A DNA stretch of 11,456 nucleotides from Solobacterium sp. (GCA_017536845.1 JAFWCP010000111.1:1-11456); one strand, 5' to 3'. Counted from the stretch's first letter, positions 5,728-11,456 are shown. The notes: generated from the sequence alone by a model not told the origin. Translations and numbers: made by a program.

Positions 5728-6579
5728 TCAGATCAGATAGGAATACATGTCTTCCGATGGAAGATAATACACCGGGACTTCCTCACCCAGCAGGTCGCTG
5801 AGCCAGTCCTGCGCATAGCGCATGCCGAGTTCTTCCCAGTTGAAATGGCCCAATGTGACCACTGCCTTATGACGGCCAAGCTGGACGGCGTCACGGGCAT
5901 AGGACAGCAAGGTCCAGTCAATGGTTTCCCCGGGCAGGATGACATCCACCCCCTGCTCTTCAAAATAACGGATGATTTCCACGCTGTATTCCTTCCCACT
6001 GTCTTCTTCGGCCGGATACAGGTGGCCGACAATCGCAATGCGGCGCACCGGCATGTCTTTCGGCCCGATGTAGCGCAGGCCGTTCAGGCCGATGGTCTTT
6101 TTCAGATGCACCAGCAGATCCTGCAGTGTCGCTGCCTGCGGCAAAGTGACGATGAAATGGGAAAACCGGCCCATGGAGGCATCCTCTTCGGCATATTCCT
6201 GCCAGCCCAGGTATTTCAGCACACCGGTGAAAATGCCGTCCGGGTGATGGGCATGCATATGGTCATGGTCACGCCAGATCACAATGCCGTTTTCCTTCAG
6301 CATCCTTTCCTTTTCAGCAAAGACATCATTCCTGAAATCTAAAGGCCAGCCGGGTTCGTCGGCCGAGGTATGGTTGGTCGGTTCATGCACGACGATCAGG
6401 TTGGCCCCCAAAGCGGCAGCCTGCCTGATGATGTTGACAGTTGCCGCCATGGCCGTCACCACGCCCGTGCATTCAGCCTCCGGGTCCCCGCATTTATATG
6501 CATCACAGCCATTGTACGTCTGGCCAAGAGAAGGATGGTAAGCTTCGATCCTTGCGATGATTTCTCTGATTTTCATCAT
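5728..6579 (-). CDS. Nif3-like dinuclear metal-centre protein (DUF34), variant
   Basis: A 283-residue cytoplasmic member of the Nif3/YbgI family, which forms toroidal hexamers with a two-metal site; the biochemical role is unsettled. The first domain shows VVTAMAATVNIIRQAAALGA then NLIVVHEPTNH (60-70), where classical members have His-His-Pro and this one has His-Glu-Pro. A His-rich stretch follows (WRDHDHMHAHHPDGI, 102-116), taking the place of the usual second motif. The C-terminal site is kept: LPGETIDWTLL and LGHFNWEE (243-250) with His245 and Glu249/250. HEPT plus HDHMH appears to mark a distinct subgroup rather than decay. Two in-frame Met start the protein; GAGG upstream slightly favours the first. 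It lies about 60 bases downstream of the RHH-type gene, past that gene's terminator-like hairpin. Confidence 0.88.
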   Translation of the reverse strand: MMKIREIIARIEAYHPSLGQTYNGCDAYKCGDPEAECTGVVTAMAATVNIIRQAAALGANLIVVHEPTNHTSADEPGWPLDFRNDVFAEKERMLKENGIVIWRDHDHMHAHHPDGIFTGVLKYLGWQEYAEEDASMGRFSHFIVTLPQAATLQDLLVHLKKTIGLNGLRYIGPKDMPVRRIAIVGHLYPAEEDSGKEYSVEIIRYFEEQGVDVILPGETIDWTLLSYARDAVQLGRHKAVVTLGHFNWEELGMRYAQDWLSDLLGEEVPVYYLPSEDMYSYLI

Positions 6580-6619
6580 CTGTATCCTCGTTTTTTCATG
6601 GCAGATTTCTGCCGTTCAG

Positions 6620-6642
6620 AAAACGCGTGGGAAACGCGTCTT
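6620..6642 (-). terminator. Terminator-like hairpin after the RHH gene
   Basis: Minus strand AAGACGCGT-TTCCC-ACGCGTTTT forms nine pairs (one G-U, core the palindrome ACGCGT) and ends in four T. It overlaps the TAA of the RHH gene. Moderate strength; read-through to the Nif3-like gene is possible since no separate promoter for that gene is clear. Confidence 0.5.
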
Positions 6643-6830
6643 TACTGTTTCTTTTCTTCCTCAATCTGACGGCGGATCAGCTGCTTGATGGCTCCCTGTC
6701 GGGAAGGCTGCTTTTCAAGCCAGGCAATCACGTCGGCGTCATTGACCAGATGCAGCTTCATCTGCACCTGTTTTGTATGCGCAGCATCATATTTTCTCTG
6801 TGCTTTGTACTGAGCGGGTGAAACGGGCAT
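6642..6830 (-). CDS. Small ribbon-helix-helix-like protein
   Basis: A 62-residue basic protein. The pattern is strand then two helices: TKQVQMKLHL (19-28) as the DNA-contacting strand, DADVIAWLEK (31-40) as helix A and QGAIKQLIRRQIEEE (45-59) as helix B with the glycine turn before it. Similar short proteins (KYD..NT.Q..LKL...TDADI...L....KQGYIKELIR) are common in Bacillota chromosomes and mobile elements, usually labelled hypothetical or antitoxin-like. No toxin gene adjoins it: upstream is a lipoprotein gene in the same direction and downstream the Nif3-like gene. The perfect AAAGGAGG ribosome binding site seven bases before the ATG and a good promoter show it is expressed. DNA binding is expected from fold only. 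Confidence 0.85.
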   Translation of the reverse strand: MPVSPAQYKAQRKYDAAHTKQVQMKLHLVNDADVIAWLEKQPSRQGAIKQLIRRQIEEEKKQ

Positions 6831-6860
6831 GAATGACCTCCTTTATCAATATCTGCACAA

Positions 6861-6889
6861 TTAATACCATATCTTTCATTTGATCGCAA
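6861..6889 (-). promoter_or_regulatory. Promoter for the RHH-like gene
   Basis: Minus strand: TTGCGA (6884-6889), 17-base spacer, TATTAA (6861-6866). The transcript would start near 6854, about 24 bases before the ATG. The rest of the 6831-6987 gap shows no gene and no clear terminator for the lipoprotein gene. Confidence 0.55.
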
Positions 6890-6987
6890 CACGGAATTGA
6901 GAGAACCCGGATCTGACCAGTCTTTTTTCCCCGCAGGCAGGAATGACCATCAGGCTGTTAACCAGGCGGCTTTTTCCTTCTGCTGGC

Positions 6988-7878
6988 TCAGTGCAGCGGC
7001 GGCAGGCTGTGAATATCGTAATTGTCGTAGTAAATCGCAAAGGCAGTTTCAATATCCCCGAACAGTTCAATCAGGGCACCGGCCTGGAACATGGCGGATA
7101 AGGAGCCGGATGGCGCGGCCCAGGCCGCATTGGAAACAACTTCCAGCCTTTCATTTCCCGGTGCATTGGCCCGTAACAGCGCTTCTGCCCTGAACAGCAG
7201 TTCCCCGGTTTCAATATGGTAGTCGCTGGATACAATCGCAAGCTTTTTTACCGACGGGTAAAGGCTGGTCAGGATATCATACGTGAAGACTGCATTCTGC
7301 GCTGTCGTGATGGAGTGGTCTTCCACGATGATACGGTTTTCCGCAACACCATGCTCAAGAAGCCATTTTGCCATCTCCCCAGCTTCGGAAGCAGAGGCAT
7401 TTTCCGCGGCCGTGCCGCCGCCGGTGCAGACGATATAGGCGTTGGGATACTTTTCCGCACTGTTCAGGGCGACGTTCAATCGTTCAATGAGTTCCTGCTT
7501 CATGGTGCCGTCTGCGTCCAGCTGAAAGCCAAGGACGACAATGCCCAGCTCATCCGTTTCCGGCAGGCCATCCGGAAGCACATCATAATGCAGCGGCTTG
7601 CCCGACTGTGGTGACATCCAGATGGCCATGATCTTCTGCCAGCACTCTGCGGCAACGCGGTCGAGGGCGGCAAGTTCTTTCAGCAGGCTTTCAACCCTGT
7701 CCTTTGCCTCTTCCCCGTATGTCCCGTAATCCACCGCCATTTCCTCCACGATCTTTTCGACGCGCTCTGGATCATAGGTCGGGGTTTTCGCAGCGCTGCA
7801 TCCTGGCAGCGCCAGGCTGATGCCCATGGCCAGGATGGCCTTGAGCGGGATGCTTCGTATCACAGTGTTCATATTCAT
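6988..7878 (-). CDS. DUF218/YdcF-family lipoprotein
   Basis: A 296-residue surface protein. Residues 1-27 form a lipoprotein signal: basic start, hydrophobic core and LALPGC with Cys27 as the likely lipidated residue. A helical region (38-105) precedes the DUF218 domain at about 110-245: LGIVVLGFQL, then ERLNVALNSAEKYP, IVCTGGGTAAENASASEAGE (glycine-rich loop), the typical acidic/Ser-Thr motif VEDHSITTAQNA (185-196) and AIVSSDYHIETG (214-225). DUF218 proteins such as YdcF and SanA lie at the cell envelope; YdcF binds SAM and others are linked to envelope barrier or polysaccharide functions, but the reaction is unknown. The first of two close Met has GGAGG seven bases before it. It is transcribed away from the TetR remnant. 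Confidence 0.9.
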   Translation of the reverse strand: MNMNTVIRSIPLKAILAMGISLALPGCSAAKTPTYDPERVEKIVEEMAVDYGTYGEEAKDRVESLLKELAALDRVAAECWQKIMAIWMSPQSGKPLHYDVLPDGLPETDELGIVVLGFQLDADGTMKQELIERLNVALNSAEKYPNAYIVCTGGGTAAENASASEAGEMAKWLLEHGVAENRIIVEDHSITTAQNAVFTYDILTSLYPSVKKLAIVSSDYHIETGELLFRAEALLRANAPGNERLEVVSNAAWAAPSGSLSAMFQAGALIELFGDIETAFAIYYDNYDIHSLPPLH

Positions 7879-7923
7879 GATTTTTCCTCCTGCGTCAGAT
7901 CATTCTTTTAATATGGTATCAGA

Positions 7924-8312
7924 AAACCATTCGTTTCATCGCCGGAGAAACCACTGAAAAAGCCAATGCGGTCCAGCATTCTTCGCGGCTGATCCGGGAA
8001 TGGGCCGCAGCGTTTGAAAATGATCCGGATTCCTCACCCTTCCATGTGTTCGGTTCGCTTTTCCGCCATTATCATGACCATGCGGCCTTTTATACGATGC
8101 TGCTGCGGCAGAACATGTCCTGGGTCATCCTTGATACCATCAAGGAGAAAACCGGCATGGTGGCGGAATTATCCAACCGCGAAGCCTATGCAAAAGCCTT
8201 TTTTGCCTATGGCCTGTATGGCTGGGTCTGTGAATGGATCGAAAGGGGCATGCAGGAATCGCCGGAAGAGATCAATGCGATGATTTTCAAAGATGCTTCC
8301 GCACGAAACTGA
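7924..8312 (+). pseudogene. TetR-family regulator remnant (C-terminal domain only)
   Basis: The frame is open from about 7881 to the TGA at 8310-8312 but has no ATG and no ribosome binding site; the only late start is a GTG at 8046. The readable protein, from about KTIRFIAGETTEKAN on, runs through FGSLFRHYHDHAAFYTMLLR, QNMSWVILDTIKEKTG, AYAKAFFAYGLYGWVCEWIE and ends RGMQESPEEINAMIF. The last segments match the C-terminal ligand/dimer domain of TetR regulators (TetR_C type: flexible helix, F..GLYG..EWI..GM..SPEE). The N-terminal helix-turn-helix of about 60-70 residues is missing; in its place is the start region of the divergent lipoprotein gene. A deletion or rearrangement whose breakpoint lies near 7885-7925 is the simplest explanation. 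The remnant keeps its terminator. Confidence 0.75.
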
Positions 8313-8326
8313 TCGGCCTCTTCCTG

Positions 8327-8351
8327 AAAACCGGCTTATGGTGGTTTTTTT
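8327..8351 (+). terminator. Terminator after the TetR remnant
   Basis: AAAACC, a ten-base loop, then GGTTTT within a seven-T run. Short stem but typical A/T symmetrical form; it lies 15 bases beyond the stop of the remnant. Confidence 0.6.
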
Positions 8352-8406
8352 GAGACTATGAAAATTACGAGATTGTTTTTTTTGTATCTTTTTATGCCGT
8401 GATGAC

Positions 8407-8434
8407 TTTACATGAAATGTTTCACGCCTATAAT
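8407..8434 (+). promoter_or_regulatory. Promoter abutting the YwaF-type gene
   Basis: TTTACA (8407-8412), a 16-base spacer and a perfect TATAAT (8429-8434). The -10 ends only eight bases before the ATG at 8443, so transcription should begin at or within a base or two of the start codon. Confidence 0.65.
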
Positions 8435-8442
8435 AATCAGGT

Positions 8443-9183
8443 ATGAACTACTTCTGGACGCACATGCACCATATCCCCGATGGTCTTGGATATGGGCAGT
8501 TTACAAAGAAACACTTTATCTGGCTTGCCATCACGGCGGTTTTTATTGCTGCCGTTGTCTGTTTCTACCGGCTTGCGGATCTGCCGGTAAGGATTGTCAT
8601 CTTAAGGACAATCGCCGCTTCCCTGATCATCAGTGATGTGGTCAAGCTTGTCCTCACCGGCCTTGCCGGTGTAGATGTATATGAATACCTTCCGCTGGAA
8701 TTATGCAGCTTTGCGGCATATTCCATTGTCTGTGACGCCATCTGGATCGGCAACTCGGTCTTCCCGCTGATGCTGCTGACGCTGTTCATGCCTGCGGCAA
8801 TCATGGCGCTCCTGTTTCCGACCACGACGGCGCTGCCGGCCTGGAATTTCTATACAATCCATCAGTTCCTCTATCATGGGCTGATCATTGCCTATGTCAT
8901 GGCCCGCTTTGTGTGCAGGGAAATCCCGCTTTCCTACCCCGGGGTATGGAAAGCCATATTCTGTGTGATTCTTCTGGCGGCAGTGATCTATGTCATTGAC
9001 AGGATCTTCCATAAGGATTTCATGTTCCTGGTGGATGATTACGGCAACCCCCTTCTGAAGGCCATCACAAAGGTCACAGGCGGCGGCTTTGCCTATACCG
9101 TCGGGCTTGTCAGTTTCTGCATCTTCATGATCCATGTTTTCTATGCCGTGTTCATATGCATTGAACTGCTGTTCCTGAGATAA
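8443..9183 (+). CDS. YwaF/TMEM164-family integral membrane protein (TIGR02206-like)
   Basis: A 246-residue membrane protein with about six to seven helices. Family marks as I know them: the N-terminal FW...IPDGLGYGQFTKKHFIWL, the LPLELCSF motif at 83-90 with Cys88, and the segment FPTTTALPAWNFYTIHQFLYHG (125-146 in outline) with His140 and His145. TMEM164, the animal relative, is reported as a lipid acyltransferase using a conserved Cys; whether the bacterial YwaF group does the same is unproven. An in-frame TAA stands two codons before the ATG, so the protein cannot start earlier, and the family's N-terminal motif makes a later start unlikely. There is no ribosome binding site: AGG touches the ATG. 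With the -10 eight bases away the mRNA is probably leaderless. A strong terminator follows. Confidence 0.88.
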   Translation: MNYFWTHMHHIPDGLGYGQFTKKHFIWLAITAVFIAAVVCFYRLADLPVRIVILRTIAASLIISDVVKLVLTGLAGVDVYEYLPLELCSFAAYSIVCDAIWIGNSVFPLMLLTLFMPAAIMALLFPTTTALPAWNFYTIHQFLYHGLIIAYVMARFVCREIPLSYPGVWKAIFCVILLAAVIYVIDRIFHKDFMFLVDDYGNPLLKAITKVTGGGFAYTVGLVSFCIFMIHVFYAVFICIELLFLR

Positions 9184-9257
9184 AGGATTTCCCTGCTGGC
9201 ATCTGTACGAACAGAAGATTCATCCGGGGCATACGGGATTATGTAACAATTGCTGTC

Positions 9258-9296
9258 AAAAAGGCGGCCTGCTGTTTTCAGTCAGGCTGCCTTTTT
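9258..9296. terminator. Very strong bidirectional terminator
   Basis: A 14-pair stem (one G-U): AAAAAGGCGGCCTG pairs with CAGGCTGCCTTTTT around an eleven-base loop. A-run and T-run flank it symmetrically, so it ends the YwaF-type transcript and can also end a minus transcript from the decayed gene at 9302. The 9184-9257 stretch before it shows nothing. Confidence 0.9.
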
Positions 9297-9301
9297 CCAT
9301 C

Positions 9302-9655
9302 TTATTTGATGCATACGAACTCTTCTTTGAATTCTTTTACAGTCTGCTCGCTGCAGACCTCGGTAATATCACAGATAAAACCTTGTATCTGTTTTGTCAA
9401 TTCCGGTTATATATTTCAGAATCTCATCTGTCAGAGCCGCTTTGATCATCTTCCGGTCACCTCGATGATATTTTTCCAGAACACCCTTGAAACCTTCATA
9501 AAAATTTCACTGTTTTTTCACTTTTTTCCATGATCCCATGAAGATAAAACGGAAAGTCCTGTTCTTTGCAGCTGAAGCAGGCAGACTTACACAATATATA
9601 CATCCAGTGTACCGTCTTAATCACTGCTGCAATGAAGAGCCCTGATTTGCAAATT
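9302..9655 (-). pseudogene. Decayed gene with two frameshifts, family not recognised
   Basis: Three minus-strand frames join into one plausible protein tail. From about 9655 the first frame reads SGLFIAAVIKTVHWMYILCK, then SACFSCKEQDFPFYLHGIME and KSEKTVK, and stops at 9496-9498. The second continues FYEGFKGVLEKYHRGDRK then MIKAALTDEILKYI and stops at 9369-9371. The third picks up near 9405 as PELTKQIQGFICDITEVC, SEQTVKEFKEEFVCIK and ends at the TAA at 9302-9304, next to a terminator. The helical, coherent composition across all joins argues for a once-real gene of over 110 residues rather than chance. I see no start: upstream lies an IS-like end. Sequencing errors could also cause such shifts. 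I cannot name the family. Confidence 0.55.
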
Positions 9656-9675
9656 TCCAATTTTTCGGGGCGATA

Positions 9676-9715
9676 GTTACAAAATGAGCGGGGTTTGGTT
9701 ACAATCCAAGTGGGG
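9676..9715. repeat. Two direct repeats resembling an IS21-type terminus
   Basis: GTTACAAAATGAGCGGGG (9676-9693) and GTTACAATCCAAGTGGGG (9698-9715) match at 13 of 18 positions with a 22-base period: both begin GTTACAA and end in AG-N-GGGG. Repeated GTTACA/TGG blocks of this kind are the transposase-binding sites at the ends of IS21-family elements. No istA/istB gene is in the window, so this would be a solo end left by a lost or rearranged element. Resemblance is from memory. The rest of 9656-9777 shows only a weak hairpin near 9756-9776. Confidence 0.4.
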
Positions 9716-9777
9716 CAAATTTGAAACCGTTGCCTCGCATCGGTCCAGAACTTCTTACGCCGCCTTCCGTAAGTTTC

Positions 9778-10899
9778 CTACCTGTCCAGCAGGGAAAGCC
9801 CATGATCCTTTACTTCCCCGTTTACGGCCTCATGGATCCATTCGCCGACGCTGATATTGTCTTCCAGAGGCTCAAACACGTTTGCGGAAATGATCGTATG
9901 CTGGGTGTTATGGGTTTCCGGGTCCTCATCATATTTCCAGATGTAGATCCCGACGTCAGGAATACTGGCCTTCAGTCCTTTGACCATATCCGCCAGATCC
10001 TTCTGAAACTGATCACCAAGCTGCTTCGTCTGATCCATTTTCCCGGTATTGATATAGGATTGGTACTGCTGCAGTGTATTGTCCCTGTATGAGCAGTCAA
10101 ACAGTATTTTGACGCTGCTGCCGCGTTTCTGATATAACGCTGTAAGGGAATCCAGCACAATATTATCGGTTGTAAGCCTGTCGGAGATCTCTTCCGGCGT
10201 TTTCCACAGGCTGGCTGCCGATTCATGCCAGCCGTCATACAGTAACAGCGAACTGTCGACACAGACAGTGATATTTTCAGCACTGGGGAAACGCGAGATC
10301 ACATCATCCGCAAGCAGGGATGTCGCAAACCCTCCGGCAGAGAATCCGGTCACCAGCAGCGTATCCGGCTCACCTATATAAGGTTTCATCTGTTCAACGA
10401 ATGCCGAATAATTGTCATAGCCGGTATGATACACCGTTTTTGTGCCTTCATATATTCCTGTACCGGCATGGAAATCGCCGGTCGCATACGGGACCACCAG
10501 AAAGCTCCAGTCTTTAAACGGATTCTCATCAGCCTGGCTTCCGATTCCTCCCTGCGCTACGAAATCCTGTGCAAGCATCGTGGTCGCATAAAACTTCTTT
10601 CCTCCTTCAGAGGTTTCCGGGGTAATGCTGACTCCGCCGCCGAAGAAATACACAACCACCTTGTTCTCTGTTCCTTTCCTGAAGATCCCGTGCCACTCGC
10701 TACCGTCAGATGAGTGCGCCCCTTTCACCGGAACCTCATACCACTTTCCGGTTTCCGGCTCACCTTTCAGTTTCGGGAAGGTTTTCAGAAATGTGATTTT
10801 CAAAAGCAGTCCTGCGCCGGCAGCGCAGATTGCCATCAGGATCAGGATCGTGTTTCTGATTCTGTGTTTTTTCTTTTTCATTCCATCTTGTTTTTTCAT
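9778..10899 (-). CDS. Membrane-anchored pectin-acetylesterase-like serine hydrolase
   Basis: A 373-residue extracytoplasmic alpha/beta-hydrolase of the pectinacetylesterase/Notum superfamily. A basic N-terminus and one hydrophobic helix (17-38) form a signal anchor or uncleaved signal. The catalytic domain shows KVVVYFFGGGVS (80-91, oxyanion strand), WSFLVVPYATGDFHAG (131-146, the family's GD-x-H-x-G motif), VYHTGYDNYSAF (156-167) and the nucleophile elbow VTGFSAGGFAT with Ser187. The acid is probably Asp273 in CSYRDNT and the base His330 or His334 near THNTQHTI. Family members remove acetyl or acyl groups from polysaccharides or lipidated proteins; here a cell-surface deacetylase is plausible, the substrate unknown. 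GAGGAG before the ATG fixes the start; the gene stands alone with its own promoter. The terminator is unclear. Confidence 0.88.
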   Translation of the reverse strand: MKKQDGMKKKKHRIRNTILILMAICAAGAGLLLKITFLKTFPKLKGEPETGKWYEVPVKGAHSSDGSEWHGIFRKGTENKVVVYFFGGGVSITPETSEGGKKFYATTMLAQDFVAQGGIGSQADENPFKDWSFLVVPYATGDFHAGTGIYEGTKTVYHTGYDNYSAFVEQMKPYIGEPDTLLVTGFSAGGFATSLLADDVISRFPSAENITVCVDSSLLLYDGWHESAASLWKTPEEISDRLTTDNIVLDSLTALYQKRGSSVKILFDCSYRDNTLQQYQSYINTGKMDQTKQLGDQFQKDLADMVKGLKASIPDVGIYIWKYDEDPETHNTQHTIISANVFEPLEDNISVGEWIHEAVNGEVKDHGLSLLDR

Positions 10900-10929
10900 A
10901 TTTCCACACTCCTCGTCCGTTGTGAGACA

Positions 10930-10959
10930 AATGTATCATACCATTGCCGGCGATGACAA
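10930..10959 (-). promoter_or_regulatory. Promoter for the esterase-like gene
   Basis: Minus strand: TTGTCA (10954-10959), an 18-base spacer and TACATT (10930-10935), five and four of six consensus bases. The leader would be about 24 nt. Confidence 0.5.
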
Positions 10960-11042
10960 GCCGTTTACACAAAATGAGACAGTCCGGCGGGTTTTGTATT
11001 CCCAGTCCTGGAACATTTCCCCTACTTTGACAAAACCAGGGA

Positions 11043-11070
11043 AAAATCACTGAAAATCACTGAAAATCAG
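11043..11070 (+). repeat. Tandem 10-bp direct repeat
   Basis: AAAATCACTG occurs twice in tandem, followed by a third partial copy (AAAATCAG). The third copy is also the left arm of the next hairpin. It may belong to the terminal region of the mobile element whose transposase starts downstream; too short and few for a CRISPR array. Confidence 0.6.
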
Positions 11071-11090
11071 CAGAAATGCTGGTTTTTCTT
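11063..11090 (+). terminator. Terminator-like hairpin upstream of the putative transposase
   Basis: AAAATCAGC-AGAAAT-GCTGGTTTT makes nine pairs (one G-U) followed by a T-rich run. No plus-strand gene lies just upstream, so it more likely insulates the downstream gene from read-in transcription, as is known for several insertion sequences. Confidence 0.6.
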
Positions 11091-11092
11091 TC

Positions 11093-11109
11093 GAAAACCG
11101 CCGGTTTTT
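11093..11109 (+). terminator. Second terminator-like hairpin
   Basis: AAAACC-GCC-GGTTTT with five T in all. Short, and able to pair alternatively with the GGTTTT of the previous hairpin. Together the two form a double block directly before the -10 element. Confidence 0.45.
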
Positions 11110-11110
11110 G

Positions 11111-11119
11111 TGATATTAT
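11111..11119 (+). promoter_or_regulatory. Extended -10 promoter of the putative transposase
   Basis: TG-A-TATTAT is an extended -10; no good -35 is visible at 16-18 bases. Transcription would begin near 11126, inside the palindrome that follows. Confidence 0.5.
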
Positions 11120-11120
11120 T

Positions 11121-11139
11121 AATAGGGGAGTCCCCTATT
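11121..11139. promoter_or_regulatory. Perfect 8-8 palindrome over the transcription start
   Basis: AATAGGGG-AGT-CCCCTATT lies two bases beyond the -10 and covers the expected start. A dimeric repressor bound there would block initiation. As RNA, only part of the left arm would be transcribed. It stands 13 bases before the ATG, next to the AGAGGTG ribosome binding site. Confidence 0.5.
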
Positions 11140-11152
11140 TAAGAGGTGATTT

Positions 11153-11456
11153 ATGTCAAGAAATCCAGATCCCGATTACCCTTTCAAGATGGTGGAAAGA
11201 AGATCCAGAGGCCATCTTTATGCCGCAACGAAGAAGAGAATACCCAGCACAACCTCTGATAAGATCATCAGCACTGATATCTTCTGGGGTAAACTGGAAG
11301 AAACGGAAGCAAATGATGACTTCAAATACCGGTTCATCCCAAATAAGAGCTTCTGTCTCCTTGAAGAAGCGGAAAGAAGCCGGTTTATCTTTCCTCCCGA
11401 CTGGGATATCAGTGAATATAATAAACTGAAGGATAAACAGATCTCACTGGCAGCTG
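11153..11456 (+). CDS. Putative transposase, N-terminal part (partial)
   Basis: About 101 codons run to the right edge without a stop. AGAGGTG before the ATG supports the start. The protein begins MSRNPDPDYPFKMVERRSRG followed by HLYAATKKR, then DIFWGKLEE, RFIPNKSFCLL and FIFPPDWDISEYNKLKD. I associate this pattern (a short basic head, HxYxxxKxR, a WGxL-type strand, then FPPDWDIS before a helix) with the N-termini of IS1634/IS4-type transposases in anaerobic Bacillota, from memory and without the catalytic DDE residues in view. The dense 5' region (direct repeats, double hairpin, palindrome) also fits a mobile element end. Other explanations, such as an uncharacterised helical protein, remain open. 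Confidence 0.6.
   Translation, partial: MSRNPDPDYPFKMVERRSRGHLYAATKKRIPSTTSDKIISTDIFWGKLEETEANDDFKYRFIPNKSFCLLEEAERSRFIFPPDWDISEYNKLKDKQISLAA

Noticed and set aside
5845..6342. 165-codon plus-strand frame
   Set aside because: Shadow of the Nif3-like gene on the other strand.
6861..7920. ATACCATAT and its reverse complement flanking the lipoprotein gene as mobile-element inverted repeats
   Set aside because: Only nine to ten bases, both within AT-rich promoter sequence, with no transposase and no target duplication seen.
9306..9533. 75-codon plus-strand frame
   Set aside because: No ribosome binding site; the minus strand gives a better joined protein here.
11027..11032. TTGACA as part of a plus-strand promoter
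   Set aside because: No -10 sequence lies 16-18 bases downstream (CTGAAA is found); it may instead be part of an IS end.
11043..11070. CRISPR-like repeat array
   Set aside because: Ten-base units directly abutting each other with no spacers; not a CRISPR array.

Overview
The window looks like a chromosomal segment of a Bacillota (Firmicutes) bacterium of intermediate GC content. Strong GGAGG-type ribosome binding sites, sigma-A-like promoters, many intrinsic terminators and the protein families present (DUF4298, a Nif3 variant, a YwaF-type membrane protein, a membrane LuxR regulator) all fit. An Erysipelotrichia- or Clostridia-like gut organism is my best guess, but no marker here fixes the taxon.

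Layout. (1) 1-948, minus: the N-terminal third of carB, carbamoyl-phosphate synthase large subunit, running off the left edge. Its roughly 200-nt leader holds a hairpin and a possible 29-codon leader ORF; carA is not directly upstream. (2) 1417-3206, plus: a two-gene unit of a small protein with a basic/AT-hook-like patch and leucine zipper, then a 12-TM membrane protein with a C-terminal LuxR DNA-binding domain, closed by a strong terminator. (3) 3254-5180, minus: a DUF4298 protein with its own promoter, then an overlapping pair of class I methyltransferase and MBL-fold metallo-hydrolase. (4) 5363-5680, plus: a small three-TM protein, convergent with a minus Nif3/DUF34 metal-binding protein (5728-6579), itself preceded by a small ribbon-helix-helix-like protein (6642-6830). 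(5) 6988-7878, minus: a DUF218/YdcF-type lipoprotein, facing a TetR C-terminal remnant without its DNA-binding domain (about 7924-8312). (6) 8443-9183, plus: a YwaF/TMEM164-type membrane protein whose -10 box sits so close to the ATG that its mRNA should be leaderless. (7) 9302-9715: decayed DNA, with a frameshifted minus coding remnant and a pair of direct repeats resembling an IS21-type end. (8) 9778-10899, minus: a membrane-anchored pectin-acetylesterase-like serine hydrolase. (9) 11043-11456, plus: direct repeats, two terminator-like hairpins, an extended -10, a perfect palindrome and the 5' part of a probable transposase running off the right edge.

Most genes are short independent transcription units with their own promoter and terminator, not one pathway. 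The right half shows genome erosion and mobile-element traffic. The most system-like item is the zipper protein plus membrane-LuxR pair, which could be a one-component membrane signalling unit; that is inference.
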